Shown: piece after piece, positions 32,875-45,266 of the stretch
Numbering within the stretch: the first letter of the stretch is position 1
Layout of the letters: every line of letters starts with the position of its first letter
Assembly (NCBI GenBank): GCA_023627715.1
Contig: JAMAHW010000056.1
Span: forward strand, 126,545 to 190,544
Direction of reading: 5' to 3'
DNA length: 64,000 nucleotides
Source of the DNA: Periconia sp. R9002
Lineage: Eukaryota; Ascomycota; Dothideomycetes; Pleosporales; Periconiaceae
Position numbers and translations under genes: made by a program
The notes under the pieces: generated by a model
What the model saw: only the letters and a program-made list of their open reading frames with translations
What the model was told of the DNA's origin: nothing
The model's database searches: none

Positions 32875-35444
32875 GAGGGGTGTCAAAGTTCAAAAATATG
32901 GATTAACAGTAATTCATGGATGACACATTCTGTTCTGCTCGGTTTAAAAATGCGGGATTATATTTATAGATGACTTCCACCTTGAAATTTCAAATTTAAC
33001 GTTTATTCGAAATAGCTTCCTGGTAAAACAGGCAGGCTGCTTTCAAGGTACATATCAGCACCATGGAGCATGGGTGAAGAAGGATATATCAACTATGGCT
33101 CAATAACTTCTACAACGTGCCGACTTTTCCATTCTACGAGGTGTGCTCGTGAATACTTCGAACTTCCTTCTCCCTCAACCTAATCAACCCCTTCTGACCC
33201 ACCACAAATCTACAATGTAAATTAGTTCCAATTGGTGAAAAATTCGTAAATATTCGCAGAATCAAACACACGTATCCATCAAGTCACTCTCCTATCAACA
33301 ATATCTCTAGCAGCCACAGTGCAGTAAACAGCGATCCGCCTCATCACCCCACAAAAAGTATTTATCAATGAGATACGATCTTCTACAGAAACCTTACTAC
33401 TATGAATATCTATGTACCTGCCGTTACCATCCAATTATAGAATCCCCCGCTCTCCCCCTTCTCCCTATTCTAAGAACAAAACGAAGAAGCAGGAGGAAGA
33501 AAAGATAGACCTCAAGCATTTTCCTTCCCTAACCCTCCTCCCTCCTTTTCAACCTCCCACCATCTCTTTAAAATACACGTTGATACGTGGAACAAGCTTT
33601 TTTTTTTGGTCAAACACTCAGTCCATGCCGTCCTGCTGTTAAAGCAGAAGAAAAAAGAAGAAGAAAAGGAAAACATGAAGCGCTCACACCTCTCACTCAC
33701 CCGAAATCCAAAAACAACTTTCCCTCCCTTCTTTCCCCCCCTTTTTTTTCTTAAAAAAAAATCTCGGCAGAATCAACGTAACATACACACGCCTGAGGCA
33801 GACACATAAAATGCCGCGTCATGCTCCCAAACGGCAAAGCAAAGAACCCAATAACGACCAACCCCCCCCCCCCCAACCCCCTCCCCCTCCTCTTCACCCC
33901 CGTCCAAGAAAAAACCCCCCACACCCAGAACCAAGCTTCCATTCTCTTGTCCAAAAAAAAGCTTATCTCCTCTCCCCCGTCGAACGCGTACACACTACAC
34001 AACCTACAGGCGCGCGCAGAGGCGTGGGCGGAACATGAATCCATGGCGCCAAGAGGAGCGTCTCAAGTGTGTCTTGGCTTTTTCTTTTCTAACTTATGCT
34101 GACCGGGGGGAGAGGGACGTGGGGTGGTGGGGGTAAAGGGGGAGGAATGAGGAATGAGGAAGAAGTCGGGTTGGGTTGGGTTGGGGATTGTGGTGGAAGG
34201 TTGGTAGGTACTAGGGGAATATAGGGATGAATGTTGTGCTGGATTTAGGTAGGTATGTTCTTAGTGCACATGTACAGTGGTTTTCTGCATGTTTAGATTA
34301 TTTTTATGAATGAATGTACTTTTGCAGATAGTTGAGACAGGGGTGGTTGTTTGGTATGGACTACCGCACTGGAGTCTCTCGCGTCCCGAGGGGTCCCGAG
34401 GGATCCGAAGTTTATGTATGAATTTGTGAACTGTTTGTTTTTTTTGCATCACTGGTGACATATCGCGTTTTTGCATAGTCAATGGATTTTATACTTTTGT
34501 TCTTCAAACGGTGCATGTTTTTGATGAAACTACATTTCATTGTTGTTTGACGTAAGTACATTTCCTTTTTCTGTCGAGGAAGGAAGGAATATAGGGGAAG
34601 GGAAGGATGTTTTGTTTGCGTGCACATTAATGAAGTGCCATAACACGCTATCTACATATTCTGCGACTCAGTCAAGTTCTTTCCGCGCCCTATTTCTCTT
34701 TCTTCTAGATCGATATCAAACACCGTGTATGTACGTACCGAACGAGGGTCGAATGTTCGAATACACGTGGTACGTGTGTGTGTGAGATGTGAGGAGAGAA
34801 GGAACAGTGGGGATGGAGAGGGTCCGACATTCCGGGCGTCAGAGAACGGTGTTACCAAAACCGTTCCTCTCGATAACGAGAATCGTACGATAATGGCGAA
34901 TCCTTGTTGTTTTACCATCTCCCCCGTACCCCTGTCAAATGTCCAGATTTCACACGATGGTCACGGCATTTCACACACGAGAGAGAGTAACTGATGCAAT
35001 GTTTGAAAGTTTTTGTTTTTGATGGTGAGATTTGAATTTTTTTACATAGAGATTTTTGTTTATATTTCTTGATGGTTTGGTGCGCACAAGAAAGAAGGAA
35101 GAGATTGCTCTAAAGGTATCAATAATGGTAGACATGTCTGCTGAATGGTCGAATTCTGCCTCCAACCGGGTAGCGCTGCTACTTCTACATGAAGATTTGG
35201 AAGGGGGTGGAATATGCGACGTGAGAGAGTATTACGCTGTGATCAAAAGAAGAAAAAACTGAGCCCATAAAGCCGTCATTAAACCGTCTGATGGCCGCTG
35301 ACAAGAGAGAAAATATGTACCGGGTGATGAAGGGATGCGCTCCGAAAGACTCGGGGAGGGAGAATGATGCTTCTTGAAAAGGACAGATCGTTTTACATTG
35401 GCGATACAAGTCGATGTGTTGGTACAGAGGCTGCTGCTGCAAAT
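32875..35444. other. 2.57-kb gene-free convergent spacer TSR3 / noxA with unusual base runs
   Basis: No supported coding gene. On the + strand 33.4-33.96 kb is C/T- and A-run-rich (13 Cs at 33862-33874; long A and T tracts), while 34.10-34.19 kb is G-rich. Convergent genes normally need only a few hundred bases, so this could be a noncoding transcript or long 3' UTRs. Confidence 0.5.
34105..34186 (+). repeat. G-rich tract with a perfect G-quadruplex motif
   Basis: Runs of 3-6 G from 34105 on, then GGGTTGGGTTGGGTTGGGG at 34168-34186, four G-tracts with two-base loops. Quadruplex formation is expected chemistry, function unknown. Confidence 0.85.
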
Positions 35445-37278
35445 CTAGAAATTCTCCTTGCCCCACACGAAGCTGAAGCCTGGTTCTGAGTATTGGTTGC
35501 ATTTGATGTGAAGCGTCGAACCGAGCACCTTGGGGCCACAGAAGAACACACCAGCCTCAGCCGGCGAGTGGATCTTGCGAATCGACTTGAAAATCATATC
35601 CCAGTTGGGGCGACCGAAGTTGGTGGGAGCGCGGAGACCGGTAATGGCGTCTTGTTCGGCGTTGGCGTCGTTGATCATGATGTTGGTTGCGTCGTCGGCC
35701 TTGATCTTGGCAGTCAGGTAGGTGTGGATCTCGATATGGTCGTCCAGATCCTGAGCTTCGATGGCGAGGAGGAGCGAGCGGAACCACTCAAAGGATCCGA
35801 AATCTCTACAAATCCAGAAGAAGTAGACCTTTCGGAGTCGAGTCCGGCCTTGGGGGTAGTTCATGCGGTACCAAATACTCTTGAGGATGGAAGCGAAGGG
35901 CGTTACACCGATACCGGCACCCACGAGGACAGCGATTTCGAATTTGAACACATCCTCGGAGGCGGAACCGAAGGGGCCATCGATGTATACTCGGGGAAGA
36001 ATTTGGCGGAGGGGAAGTTCATTCGCACCATCCTTTTCACCCTTGCCGCCACGTTCGAGGCTGCAGCCTAGCGCCTTTCCAAGGGCCTTGGTGAAATCAC
36101 CAACCATACGCACGTGGACGGAAATGTAGTCTTCCTCGGGGGCGCTGGTGAGTGTGAAGGGATGGTACTGCCAGATGGAAACTTCGGGACAGCAGAGGAA
36201 GATGTACTGATGAAGTTAGCTAGTTATTTCAGCATCCACTGGTGTTGCAAAATACATACCTGACCGGCCTGGGTCTTGGTGTTCTCTTTCTTGACTTGAA
36301 TCTCCACGACGTTGCTAGGGTGTTGGATGACCTTGGAAACATAGGTCTTGTGTCGGCCACGGATCTCACGAGAAGTACGCTCGGCAAGGTATGCGAATCC
36401 ACCATACATCCAGTACTCCCAGAAAACACCGATACCGTCGCAGAATGGCGCAAAATCAGGCTTGATCATACAGAAGGCACCGTGAACGGACCAGAAAATG
36501 AAGAAGACAATGAACAGGTGATGAGTGTACCAGAATCGCTCGAACTGGGCTCTTCGGGGCTTTTCGGCTGCCGTGACGACCATGGCGGTCAGAGCGATCA
36601 ACATGACATATCCAGACCATCCAGGACCAGTGGCGAGGTTTGCAAGAAGAAAGCCAACGAATCCCAGTTGCCTGTCGTACGCAAAGATCCACAAGTTCCT
36701 CCAGTGCGCAATGGTGTGTAACCACGAAAACCAGAAGATGGCCCATCCGACGAGCTTGTGGAAGGTGATGTTCTTGTCGAAAGGAATGATGCCGTTCAAT
36801 GGCGTCCGGCGGACCATGGAAATCAGATTTCTGCATACAGGGAACAAGATGAAAGCTACGTCGACATGTAGAGTAAGCGCGGCTGAACGTGCTATAATGA
36901 AAGTAAAGCCAAATTGCGCGCGGGTTCCGATAGCGTTATCCTACCCTATATCAATACAAGATGTTGTTTGGTTAGGGGTGACAGTGACTTACTTTGAAGC
37001 CATAATGCGCCATACCAAAACCGAAGACCATGCAATGCAATATCAAGAAGGCGAAAACGAAGCTGGGAAGGTTAGCTTGTACAACCGGGGTAGGATTGAA
37101 GCGGGAAAACGTACAATCTTCGGTAACCCTCGTTGACCATCCACCTATCAAACTTTTCCTTCAAAAAGAGCTCACGGGGCTTCTCGTCCGACATTTCTCC
37201 AGACATGAGCATTCGAGTGAGTGGCGGCCATCTTGACCGCTCGCGGCCCGTGAGGCTGACGTTTGCGTAGGCCGACAT
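35445..37278 (-). CDS. noxA: NADPH oxidase A (NoxA/Nox1, gp91phox homologue)
   Basis: Six-helix flavocytochrome that passes electrons from NADPH through FAD and two haems to oxygen, making superoxide; in moulds it controls fruiting, hyphal fusion and penetration structures. Exons 37278-37115, 37062-36993, 36940-36260 and 36206-35445 give 558 residues. N-terminus: LFLKEKFDRWMVNEGYRR, the entry to helix 1. Ferric-reductase core: FHKLVGWAIFWFSWLHTIAH with haem-ligand histidines, and FERFWYTHHLFIVFFIFWSV. FAD site WQYHPFTLTSAPEED (about 317-331), NADPH site LVGAGIGVTPFASILKSIWY (about 399-418), FFCGPKVLG near the end and the conserved terminal Phe. No EF-hands, so it is the NoxA type rather than NoxC, and it lacks the NoxB N-terminal extension. 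Confidence 0.96.
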
Positions 37279-38422
37279 GGCGAGATGGGTCGGTCGAGTA
37301 GCGACACGGGTTATTAGATAGTGCCGATTTTCAGATCCTGCTGAATGGCAAGTGTAGACAACGAAGATATGAAAAAAAGAATGACCGAAATCTGCAGAAG
37401 CGAGTGGTTGGGTTAGGATATGCAAGGCATGGGTGGGAAACAGAGAGACTCACTAGCAGGTGTGCCGGCACTGAAGAAGGGAAGAGGAAGACGACTACAG
37501 TAAGTAGGACGCGTGCGGCTAAAGAGGCACCGGCATGAAAACGGGAGGTACAGTCGCGAAAAAGGGCACTCCAAGGACTATAAGCACATGCACGGCGAGA
37601 AAGGGTTCAGCAATTGATGGCGGCGGCATGTGGAGACGGGTCAGGGATGGCGGTGGATAAGCCAAAGGCTTAACACAACAGGTCAAACGGTAGCAGACAT
37701 CGAACCACTTTGTTCGATGGCACGCCAAAAAGCTGCGACAGGATGGCTACGACGGGCTTTGAGGGCGTATCGCAACGGCCAGGTGTGGGCAGCACAGCCA
37801 ATCGAAGGGGGCTGCCGGCTGGATCGGGAGAGGCGTTTGGATAAGCCAGGGCCCTGAAACGAGTGGCGGCATGGCTTTCTGGCTCGTTGCAGAGCAAAGC
37901 ACGACGAAGCAAAGGAAAACGGGTCAAAAGCCCAGCAACGAGACGTCGGAGAGGTGTCGCAGGTCGGGCCACGTGAAACAGGCGAGTTTCATATGGGCGC
38001 TTAGCCCACCTGGGGTTAGACTAGTCTACGACTACACCTTCTTACTTAGTCAGCATCACCATCCATTCATCCGTCCCCACCGTCACTTCATGTGTCTTTT
38101 GGTCCCTCATCATCTGTGGCCATGCTGTTCGCGATAGAGTGACATGTCATCATGCTAACAATAGCCTCTTCGGCCCTCACTACGCCGGCTCTATGCAGCA
38201 TGTACGTGGCCCTAGACTCAAGCATGGATAACCGAAGCATGTATGGTGCATGTACATTATAACATCAATTCAAGCCAGCCGACACCGTTAACAATCACGT
38301 CCGCAAAACTCGAAGTGCATCACTCGCTCACCCAGATTGCAAATCCAATCAACGCCCTTTGATTTTCACCCCTCTAAACATCCGTCCCTTCCCAAGAAAC
38401 AAGCCAAGAAACGCATCGAGCT
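37279..38422. promoter_or_regulatory. Upstream region of noxA
   Basis: About 1.14 kb. No gene seen. It carries the noxA promoter and the 3' end of the SDR gene that follows. Confidence 0.4.
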
Positions 38423-39333
38423 TCATACCATCATGTAGCCTCCACTTGCGGATATCGTTTGCCCCGAGATCCACCGCGATCTCTCTTCAGCGAGCCAGCC
38501 AATGACTTGCGCAATATCATCTACCTCGCCGTGGCGGTTCTCCACTGCGGTCATCTTCAGTTGCATGTCTACAATATCCGGAGACACATCGTCCAGCATG
38601 TCACTCTTCACTGGACCCGGTGCTACTGCATTGACCTGATTTTGAGATGCAAAGTCAGTACAAATAAATTAACAGGTAGGGGCTGCTGGTGCATCTATAT
38701 TTACGCACCGTGTGGCCTGCGCTCCCCAATTCAGCAGCCATCCCTCTCGTCATGCCTTCTAGGGCTGCTTTAGAAGCCGAATACAAGACCAAGTCCGCAA
38801 AACCCGATCGACCACCGACCGAAGACACATTAATAATTCTGCCCGGCGCGCGAAGGTGAGGCAATACGGCCTTCACCATCAGAAGGGGAGCCCTGACATT
38901 AACATCAAAGATCTTAGAGTAGTCCTCTGGCGTCGTCTCTGAGATCGCTCTAGGGAAGAGCAGGCCCGCATTGTTGACCAATATGTCTATCTTGCCGCCG
39001 AAGGCTTCGATGGTTGCTGAGACAATTTTGTCCGGAGAGTCCACCTGGCTGAGATCGGCTTGCACAACGACAACCTTGCTGCCATTACCTAGGGATTCTA
39101 TCTTGGAGGCAACCTCTTTGGCGCCTGCCTCGCTACCAGGAGAAGTATATACTATGGTTACCTGTAGCCAGTGGTGTCAACATCTACACGGTGACAAAAT
39201 TTTACATGCCGATGCGATAGAGACGTACGTTGGCGCCTCTTTGTGCCAAATCTAAAGCCACTCCCGCCCCGATTCCGCGCGAGGAGCCAGTAACAATTGC
39301 AGTCTTTCCGGATAGTGGGAGTTGCGACGTCAT
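38423..39333 (-). CDS. Classical short-chain dehydrogenase/reductase (SDR), 3-oxoacyl-ACP reductase-like
   Basis: NAD(P)H-dependent oxidoreductase of unknown substrate. Exons 39333-39229, 39161-38709 and 38635-38423 give 256 residues, all introns phase 0. Cofactor motif TGSSRGIG (15-22); NNAG at 98-101; catalytic triad Ser148/149 (IINVSS), Tyr162 and Lys166 (YSASK); then VNAVAPGPVKSDM and the C-terminal WISGQTISASGG. All key residues are present. The set GSSRGIG plus SGQTI..SGG is shared with fabG-like and polyhydroxynaphthalene-reductase-like SDRs. No melanin or polyketide synthase is nearby, so I leave the substrate open. Confidence 0.92.
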
Positions 39334-40278
39334 TTCGAAAGGTATCCGGTAAGCGATGGATGGGAAAATGGAAAAAAAGTCTCCGCTATGATTCCGTATA
39401 TCTGGATTTATATCTCCGTGCAAATAAGACCTCAGAGGATGAAGGAGCAAACAACTTTAAATACGTCCTTGGGGAGAGCATACACCATTGGTGCCATGCA
39501 CAAGGGCCAGTTGGTAGAAACCAATTCCACTAAGTTCTGCACTGTAAGCATAGCCATTCTCCTAAACAGTCGGCTTTTTGATCAACGTCGGGTGCATCAT
39601 TTCCAAGCAAAAGAAGAATCTAAACATGCGGAACCCATGAACGGGCCCCACATTGGAGTCACGATGAAGTAGATGAAGCCGAAGGGGATGGGCAGCTCCG
39701 ACAGAGGTCGGAGTAGAAGGGCAGCCACGTGACTGGGTAGTATTTACGTCGGTGGAACTAGACTGCAGATGCAGCGATAAGTACATACATAATTACGCGA
39801 GGGAAAGATTGGCGGTTGTGAACGCGTATCTACTGTACGTCGGACCGAATGTTGGCAACGAGTCGGGGAAGGTGAACGGTGAGAACATTTGGTGTGTGTT
39901 CCAAGCTCGGTGTACGGCGCCCCCAGCGAAGAAATCCTCCGGCCACTGCTACTAAAACTTAGTCCATCGCCCACACAACTCCTTCATCTCATTTTTCTCT
40001 GCCACCTCATTTTTTGCCCATCGCCTCTTCCTCCACCTCCTCCTCCTCGCCAACTACACCCACAATCGCCTCCAGATCCGTTGATTACCACAGCATTATC
40101 CCACCAGAATAGTAGGTGGCTTAACCAAAGAGAGAAAAAGGTTTTGGACTACCGACAGCCGACCCCGCACCAGCCCTGCTCCTCCGCACCTTCCGTCCCC
40201 TTTGTACCGCGACACCTCCGCTACAAGTACAAGCAATCGTCATCGTTTGTTTTTGACCCATCATTGTTCAATCACATC
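39334..40278. promoter_or_regulatory. Divergent intergenic region SDR / EMG1
   Basis: 945 bp with both promoters. The 39970-40060 part is strongly CT-rich before EMG1. No other feature recognised. Confidence 0.4.
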
Positions 40279-41310
40279 ATGCCTGGCCCGAGGATCAACC
40301 AGACGGACGCGCCAACGGAGCGCAAGCCAGCCCGCGAGTCTCCCGAGCGCGGCACCAAAAGAATCAGTACGTCTAGATACGACCGGTAGTCAGCTACATC
40401 CCTTCACAACCCATTCATCGAATGCTTCCTCGCTCTACCCTCTCCTCCACTGAGAAACCACATGCCATGGCGTTCGCTAACCCAGCTCTTCTTCCGGTAG
40501 GGACGCAATCGTTACCTCCGCCAGATCTTCCCAAGCTCGTTGCCGAGCAGCATGTCCCCATTCCCAGTAGTGACAAGGACACGCAGCGTTTAATAGTAGT
40601 CCTATGCAACGCAACCCTCGAGACTTACAAGGCTTCCCATGGCTCCGGCCGGGGCCCCGGTGCCCGCGAAGACAAATACAACCTGCTAAACAGCGACGAC
40701 CATATTGGCGTCATGCGCAAAATGGGCCGCGATATCAGCGAGGCGCGACCAGACATCACCCACCAGGTGTGTTGATCATCTCTTTGAGCGTCAAAGGTAT
40801 CCTCCGTATCTGATGAATTAACTCCATCTGTAGTGTCTTCTCACGTTACTCGACTCACCTATCAACAAAGCCGGAAAGCTTCAAATATTCATACAAACTT
40901 CTCGTGGTGTGCTCATCGAGGTCAGCCCGACCGTGAGAATTCCTCGCACATTCAAACGTTTTGCTGGTCTTATGGTGCAGCTTCTGCATCGTCATCAAAT
41001 TAGGTCCACAACATCCAATGAGAAGCTCATCCAGGTCATCAAGAACCCCATCACGGACCATCTTCCGCCGAATTGCCGCAAGGTTACTCTCAGTTTTGAT
41101 TCCGAGGTAGTGCGCGTCAGTGACTACATTGCGGGGCTAAACAAGAAAGAGAGCATCGCAGTCTTCATCGGAGCCATGGCTAAAGGAAACGACGACTTCG
41201 CTGACAAGATCAAGGATGACACCATTGCCATCAGCCAGTTTAACCTCAGTGCCAGCGTTGCATGCAGCAAATTCTGCCACGCCGCCGAGGATGTATGGGG
41301 AATCTTCTAG
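40279..41310 (+). CDS. EMG1: 18S rRNA (pseudouridine-N1)-methyltransferase EMG1/NEP1
   Basis: SPOUT-family enzyme that N1-methylates the pseudouridine of 18S rRNA later completed by TSR3; also needed structurally for 40S assembly. Exons 40279-40366, 40486-40766 and 40834-41310 give 281 residues. Core: [60 protein letters not shown] (joined across intron 2), [40 protein letters not shown], and the C-terminal cofactor knot [17 protein letters not shown] and [20 protein letters not shown]. The N-terminal 50 residues are variable. Intron 1 is the least certain: it was chosen for its GTACGT donor and CTAACCCAG end, which keeps frame. Confidence 0.93.
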
Positions 41311-42885
41311 GCGGATCACCGACATCCACCTACCCTCCCCAACCACGCCTATAGTGCAGCAACTGATTGAACAACCAGGTCTACCGGGGTGGGAGCACAG
41401 GAGTGCATGGTACAGCGGGACCATACCCGGGCTTAGATCACAACATCGACAGCCCGGGTGGGTTGGCCGCTTTTGTTTTTTTGAGCGTCTGTCTGAGTTT
41501 TCTTTTACAACAAAACAACTCTCGGCTTCAACGTCCAAGAAACCATCTTCTTCCCATCGAAGAGCACGTGACGGAGCAATCAACTTGCTCCGTGTTTCCT
41601 GTGGCCCCTCCTTCGGCCTCCGGGGCATCATTGCACCCTTGACCCAAAAAAGTCGTTATGCGTAGGTCGTCACGCTGGCTGGTTCATCAGTCTTGACAGC
41701 TTTTCTTGCTTGGAATCTGGTTCCTCTTCTTGCAGATAGTCCATTAGTAGGTAGCTGCGACTTGACCCAGGCAGGCTTGATTGACGTCAGCCGGCAGTGG
41801 TCAAGCGAATACAAAACATCGCGACCATTCCAACTATGGCCTGCGATTCTCACCATGCATGTATCCAACATACGGCTCAGTCGCCCCTTGACGGGTCTTG
41901 CAGTCAGTCCCTAACGAGAATGATGTGGCCTGCTGGTCGGTGGAAGACGAAAAAGGCTCTGCTGTATCCGGGCAGGGGGCCCGTACTAATCACTGGCCCC
42001 TTGTTCGTGCAGCATATTGAGATTTTCACCAAGATGCGCGATGCGCGGTATACCGTATACCCTTCGCGTGCGGCGGGAGAGGTGATGGATGTGGAAGGGT
42101 ACACAGGCCCACAGGCTCTAAGCAGGCAAGGATGGGTCGGCTCTAGGGGGGGATTCCACATGGGCTAGAATCCAGCAGAACGTCTCCCGATGGTGGTATT
42201 CGTGCCAGTGACTATTTTAATTGCGTACACAGTTGAGTTGCTCGGCATGTCGGCCGTGGTAAAAAAAAAAAGGCAGGGCGTGAGTGTGCTTGATGGTGCC
42301 GTTACTGCGTGACATGTAATACATATGTATGTCGAGGGCACAGAAAAGGAGGCATGAGTGAATATTGATTGCACAGTTGTCGGCCAGATAGCAGGGCGTA
42401 TGTATGCGAATCGAGTCGAGATGTGAGGCGAGAGCCGCACAGGAATGCAGTCGAGGACACGGGCCGGTGCCGGATCCAATCCGCGCCTCTCGCTTCTGCC
42501 CCAACGTTAGCCTGCATACGAAAGACATGTGGCAGCACGAGGATACACGTTGACAACGGACTCCCTGATGGCCAAACAACTTCAGTGGGGCACCCTACTG
42601 TCTATTTCCTAGCAGATGCGGCCCTCCCGCAGTGCCATGGGTCGCCCTGCCATTTCATTTCACTCCATGTACTGTGACCACCTGCCTAGGTCATCGTCGA
42701 GGTATAAACCGTCAGGTCGTACACGCACTTCACTCTCTTCTCCTGTACCTCATACCCTCGGGAACTTGCTGTGTCCAAAACAACAGTCTATATCATTGTC
42801 GTCCTTCCATCTTTTTGTTCGCTGATCGTCCTTCATCTGTATCCCTTCTTTTTGTAATCATCCTTCATCTCTTCCTTCTTACATA
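41311..42885. other. Gene-free stretch EMG1 / VOC fusion gene
   Basis: 1.57 kb with only scattered short frames. The last 250 bp are CT-rich and look like the promoter/leader of the downstream gene. No repeat or RNA recognised. Confidence 0.4.
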
Positions 42886-45266
42886 ATGCCAGTTTCGCAC
42901 ATTGGTCTCACGGTTTCACACCTACCATCTTCTTGTTCATTCTTCCTCTCTGCTCTTCAGCCCCTCGGATATCGCTATATTGGACAGCATGGCAGCCAGA
43001 TTGGTCTTGGAATCCACGATGCCGACTTCTTCCTGTGCCAAGAAACGCCTGGGTAAGAGGCCCACTCTGCATGTATACTACCACTTATCTTTGGAGCCCA
43101 TGGACTAAAACATTCCACAACAGTGTAAAAGCTGGCGCGGCACATATCGCCTTCACCGCCCCTAGCCGGACGGCCGTTCGAGACTTTTATACTGCTGCTT
43201 TGACCGCCGGAGGTCGTCCCAACGGATCGCCTTCTTGTCGAGCCGATGATGGTCACTTCAACGCTGCAGTCCTGGACCTCGATGGAAATAGCATCGAGGT
43301 CGTCTTCAGAGATGGTCCAGACGTCAGAGATGACGGGACTGTTGTAACCCACAGTAGGGTCATCACGTGGGAGAGAACCGTGTCAGAGACCTGGCACCAC
43401 GATGACAGAAGTGTTGTCAGTGGTCGCTCTGCGCAGTCTGCCTCGAAACAGGCCGACGCCCCTCCTCCTGCCAGTAAAGCCCCATCTGTGGTCTCGACAA
43501 CCTCAAAACCTCCCAGTGTTGCGAGAAGCGTGTCCGAACCAGCCCTCCCGTCCCAGGCTCCCCCGTCCACGAAGCCCTCCAGTGACAGCACTGCAAAGAC
43601 GATTGTTGGAACTCTCCTAGGTGCTGCAGCCGGTGCCGCCGTAGCCTATGCCATGGTCAGCAGTGAGCGCGACAGTGCAAAGAAAGAGGCAGAGTTCAAT
43701 GCGTTCAAGCAAGCGAAGAACATGGTATCCCAGCTCACTCAGACCAAAGATCAACCCCAGCCACCCATGCCGGACCCACAGGTGATCCACGAAACACAAC
43801 CAAAGGCACTACCAGCACCACACCGCAACATTAGCGATACCGAATCGCATTATTCGAGTACCCAGCGCAGTGTCCATGCCCCGCGTGCTATCGAAGCAGC
43901 GCCTTCAGACTATCACGATGCTTCTTACAGTCTTGCTCCGCCGCGGAGCGAGGCCCCTCGCGTGGCCGACTATGCTCAGCCAACGTATTCAATCGCACCA
44001 TCTCGAGCACAGTCCATAGCTCAACCGACGTATTCAGTAGCACCATCTCGAGCACAGTCCATAGCTCAGCCGACGTATTCAGTTGCATCATCTCACCGCT
44101 CAAGAGCCCCTTCTGAACATCAGGAACCCAAAGCTATTGAATACGTCCCCGCTCAGTCGGTGGCCCCAAGTCGAGTTTCATCTTCATCGTCACACCGCTC
44201 CTCCAGGACCAGTACCGAACATGAAAGGTCCAAAGCCATCGAGTATATCCCGGCAGCTTCGATTGCGCCTTCTCGAAGCAACTACTCTGCTTACCGCTCC
44301 AAGACAAGCCCAGAACTGTTAACTATAGAGAGGGCAAGAAGCACGGTGTCAAGAGCGCACAGCACAGCACCCAGCTCTTTCATCTCCTCCTTCGTACCCG
44401 ACCATGTCGAGCGAGAGAGTGAAGTAAGCGTCGCATCCAAGGCCAAATCTTCTCACAGCCGCGCCTCCAAGCACAGCTCCCACTCAAAAGCCAGAAGCAG
44501 TAGCCGAAGCCGTGACCCATCCCCTCCTCCCTCCAAGCCGGCATCCAAGGTAGCCTCCAAAGCCGCCTCCTTTGTCGGCAGCATACTCGGGCGGGATGCC
44601 AAATCGCAGGCCAGCAAGCAAGACAGCGACTCAGAGTCCGACTTTATTGACGACCTAGAAGTCGACGGATTCAACGACACCGACACGGTCGCCCCGTCAG
44701 ACAGCATCTCGAATGCGGGCTCGCGCCGCAGTCACCGCAGCCACCGGAGCCATCGCAGCAGCAAGCACCACCACGGTCACGGCTCCAGCGCCGACTCCTC
44801 CGTCACCAAGCACAGCTCTTCCTCCTCACACCACAGCCGCTCCTCAAAATCACACCACTCATCCTCATCCTCCCGCCACCGCCACCGCTCCCCAACCTCC
44901 TCCGTCGACAGCGGCAGCACCCACTCCAAACGCCTCCCCACCGTCATCTCGGAGCCCTCGGACGCATCCACCGTGAAACCCATCCGCAAAGGCTCCGCCT
45001 CGTCCGCCGTCTCCAAAGCAAACACCGCCATCCGCACCACGTCGCATCGCAAGGACAGCGTCACGCAGGCCAGCAGCAGCGGCGACGATGATCGCCACTC
45101 GACGTTCAAGAAGGACAGGGTCGTGTACGGCGACGGCGATGTCCCCGTTCGAGGTATCACCCAGAGCATGGTGGACGGGCTCGAGGAGAAACATAGAGGC
45201 AATAGCAAGAGTATGATGAGTTTTGCACTGGGGCAGAAGTTGAGGGCTTTTGAGGGGGGTGCATAG
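42886..45266 (+). CDS. Glyoxalase/bleomycin-resistance (VOC) domain fused to a long Ser-rich disordered region
   Basis: Exons 42886-43052 and 43124-45266 (GTAAGA donor, AACAG acceptor) give 769 residues. Residues 1-130 form one VOC domain: MPVSHIGLTVSH (His 5), LGYRYIGQHGSQIGLGI, FFLCQETPG, then AGAAHIAFTAPSR, AVRDFYTAALTAGG and AAVLDLDGNSIEVVF, whose His/Glu positions are the usual metal ligands. Enzymes or metal-chelating resistance proteins use this fold; substrate is unknown. After a Pro/Ser linker, a hydrophobic small-residue segment (about 215-233, TIVGTLLGAAAGAAVAYAM) could be a glycine-zipper membrane helix. The remaining 500 residues are Ser/His/Arg-rich with a 45-bp tandem repeat and SHRSHRS runs. 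An N-terminal VOC on such a tail is odd but continuous in frame. Confidence 0.85.
43983..44090 (+). repeat. 45-bp tandem repeat in the VOC fusion gene
   Basis: About 2.4 copies starting at 43983, 44028 and 44073, coding for TYSxAPSRAQSIAQP units. Differences between copies are mostly third-position. Confidence 0.9.

Noticed and set aside
34168..34186. Telomere-like GGGTT repeats
   Set aside because: Filamentous fungi use TTAGGG; this is four units only, internal, between housekeeping genes.
35493..36071. 192-codon + frame opposite noxA
   Set aside because: Shadow of the well-supported noxA last exon.
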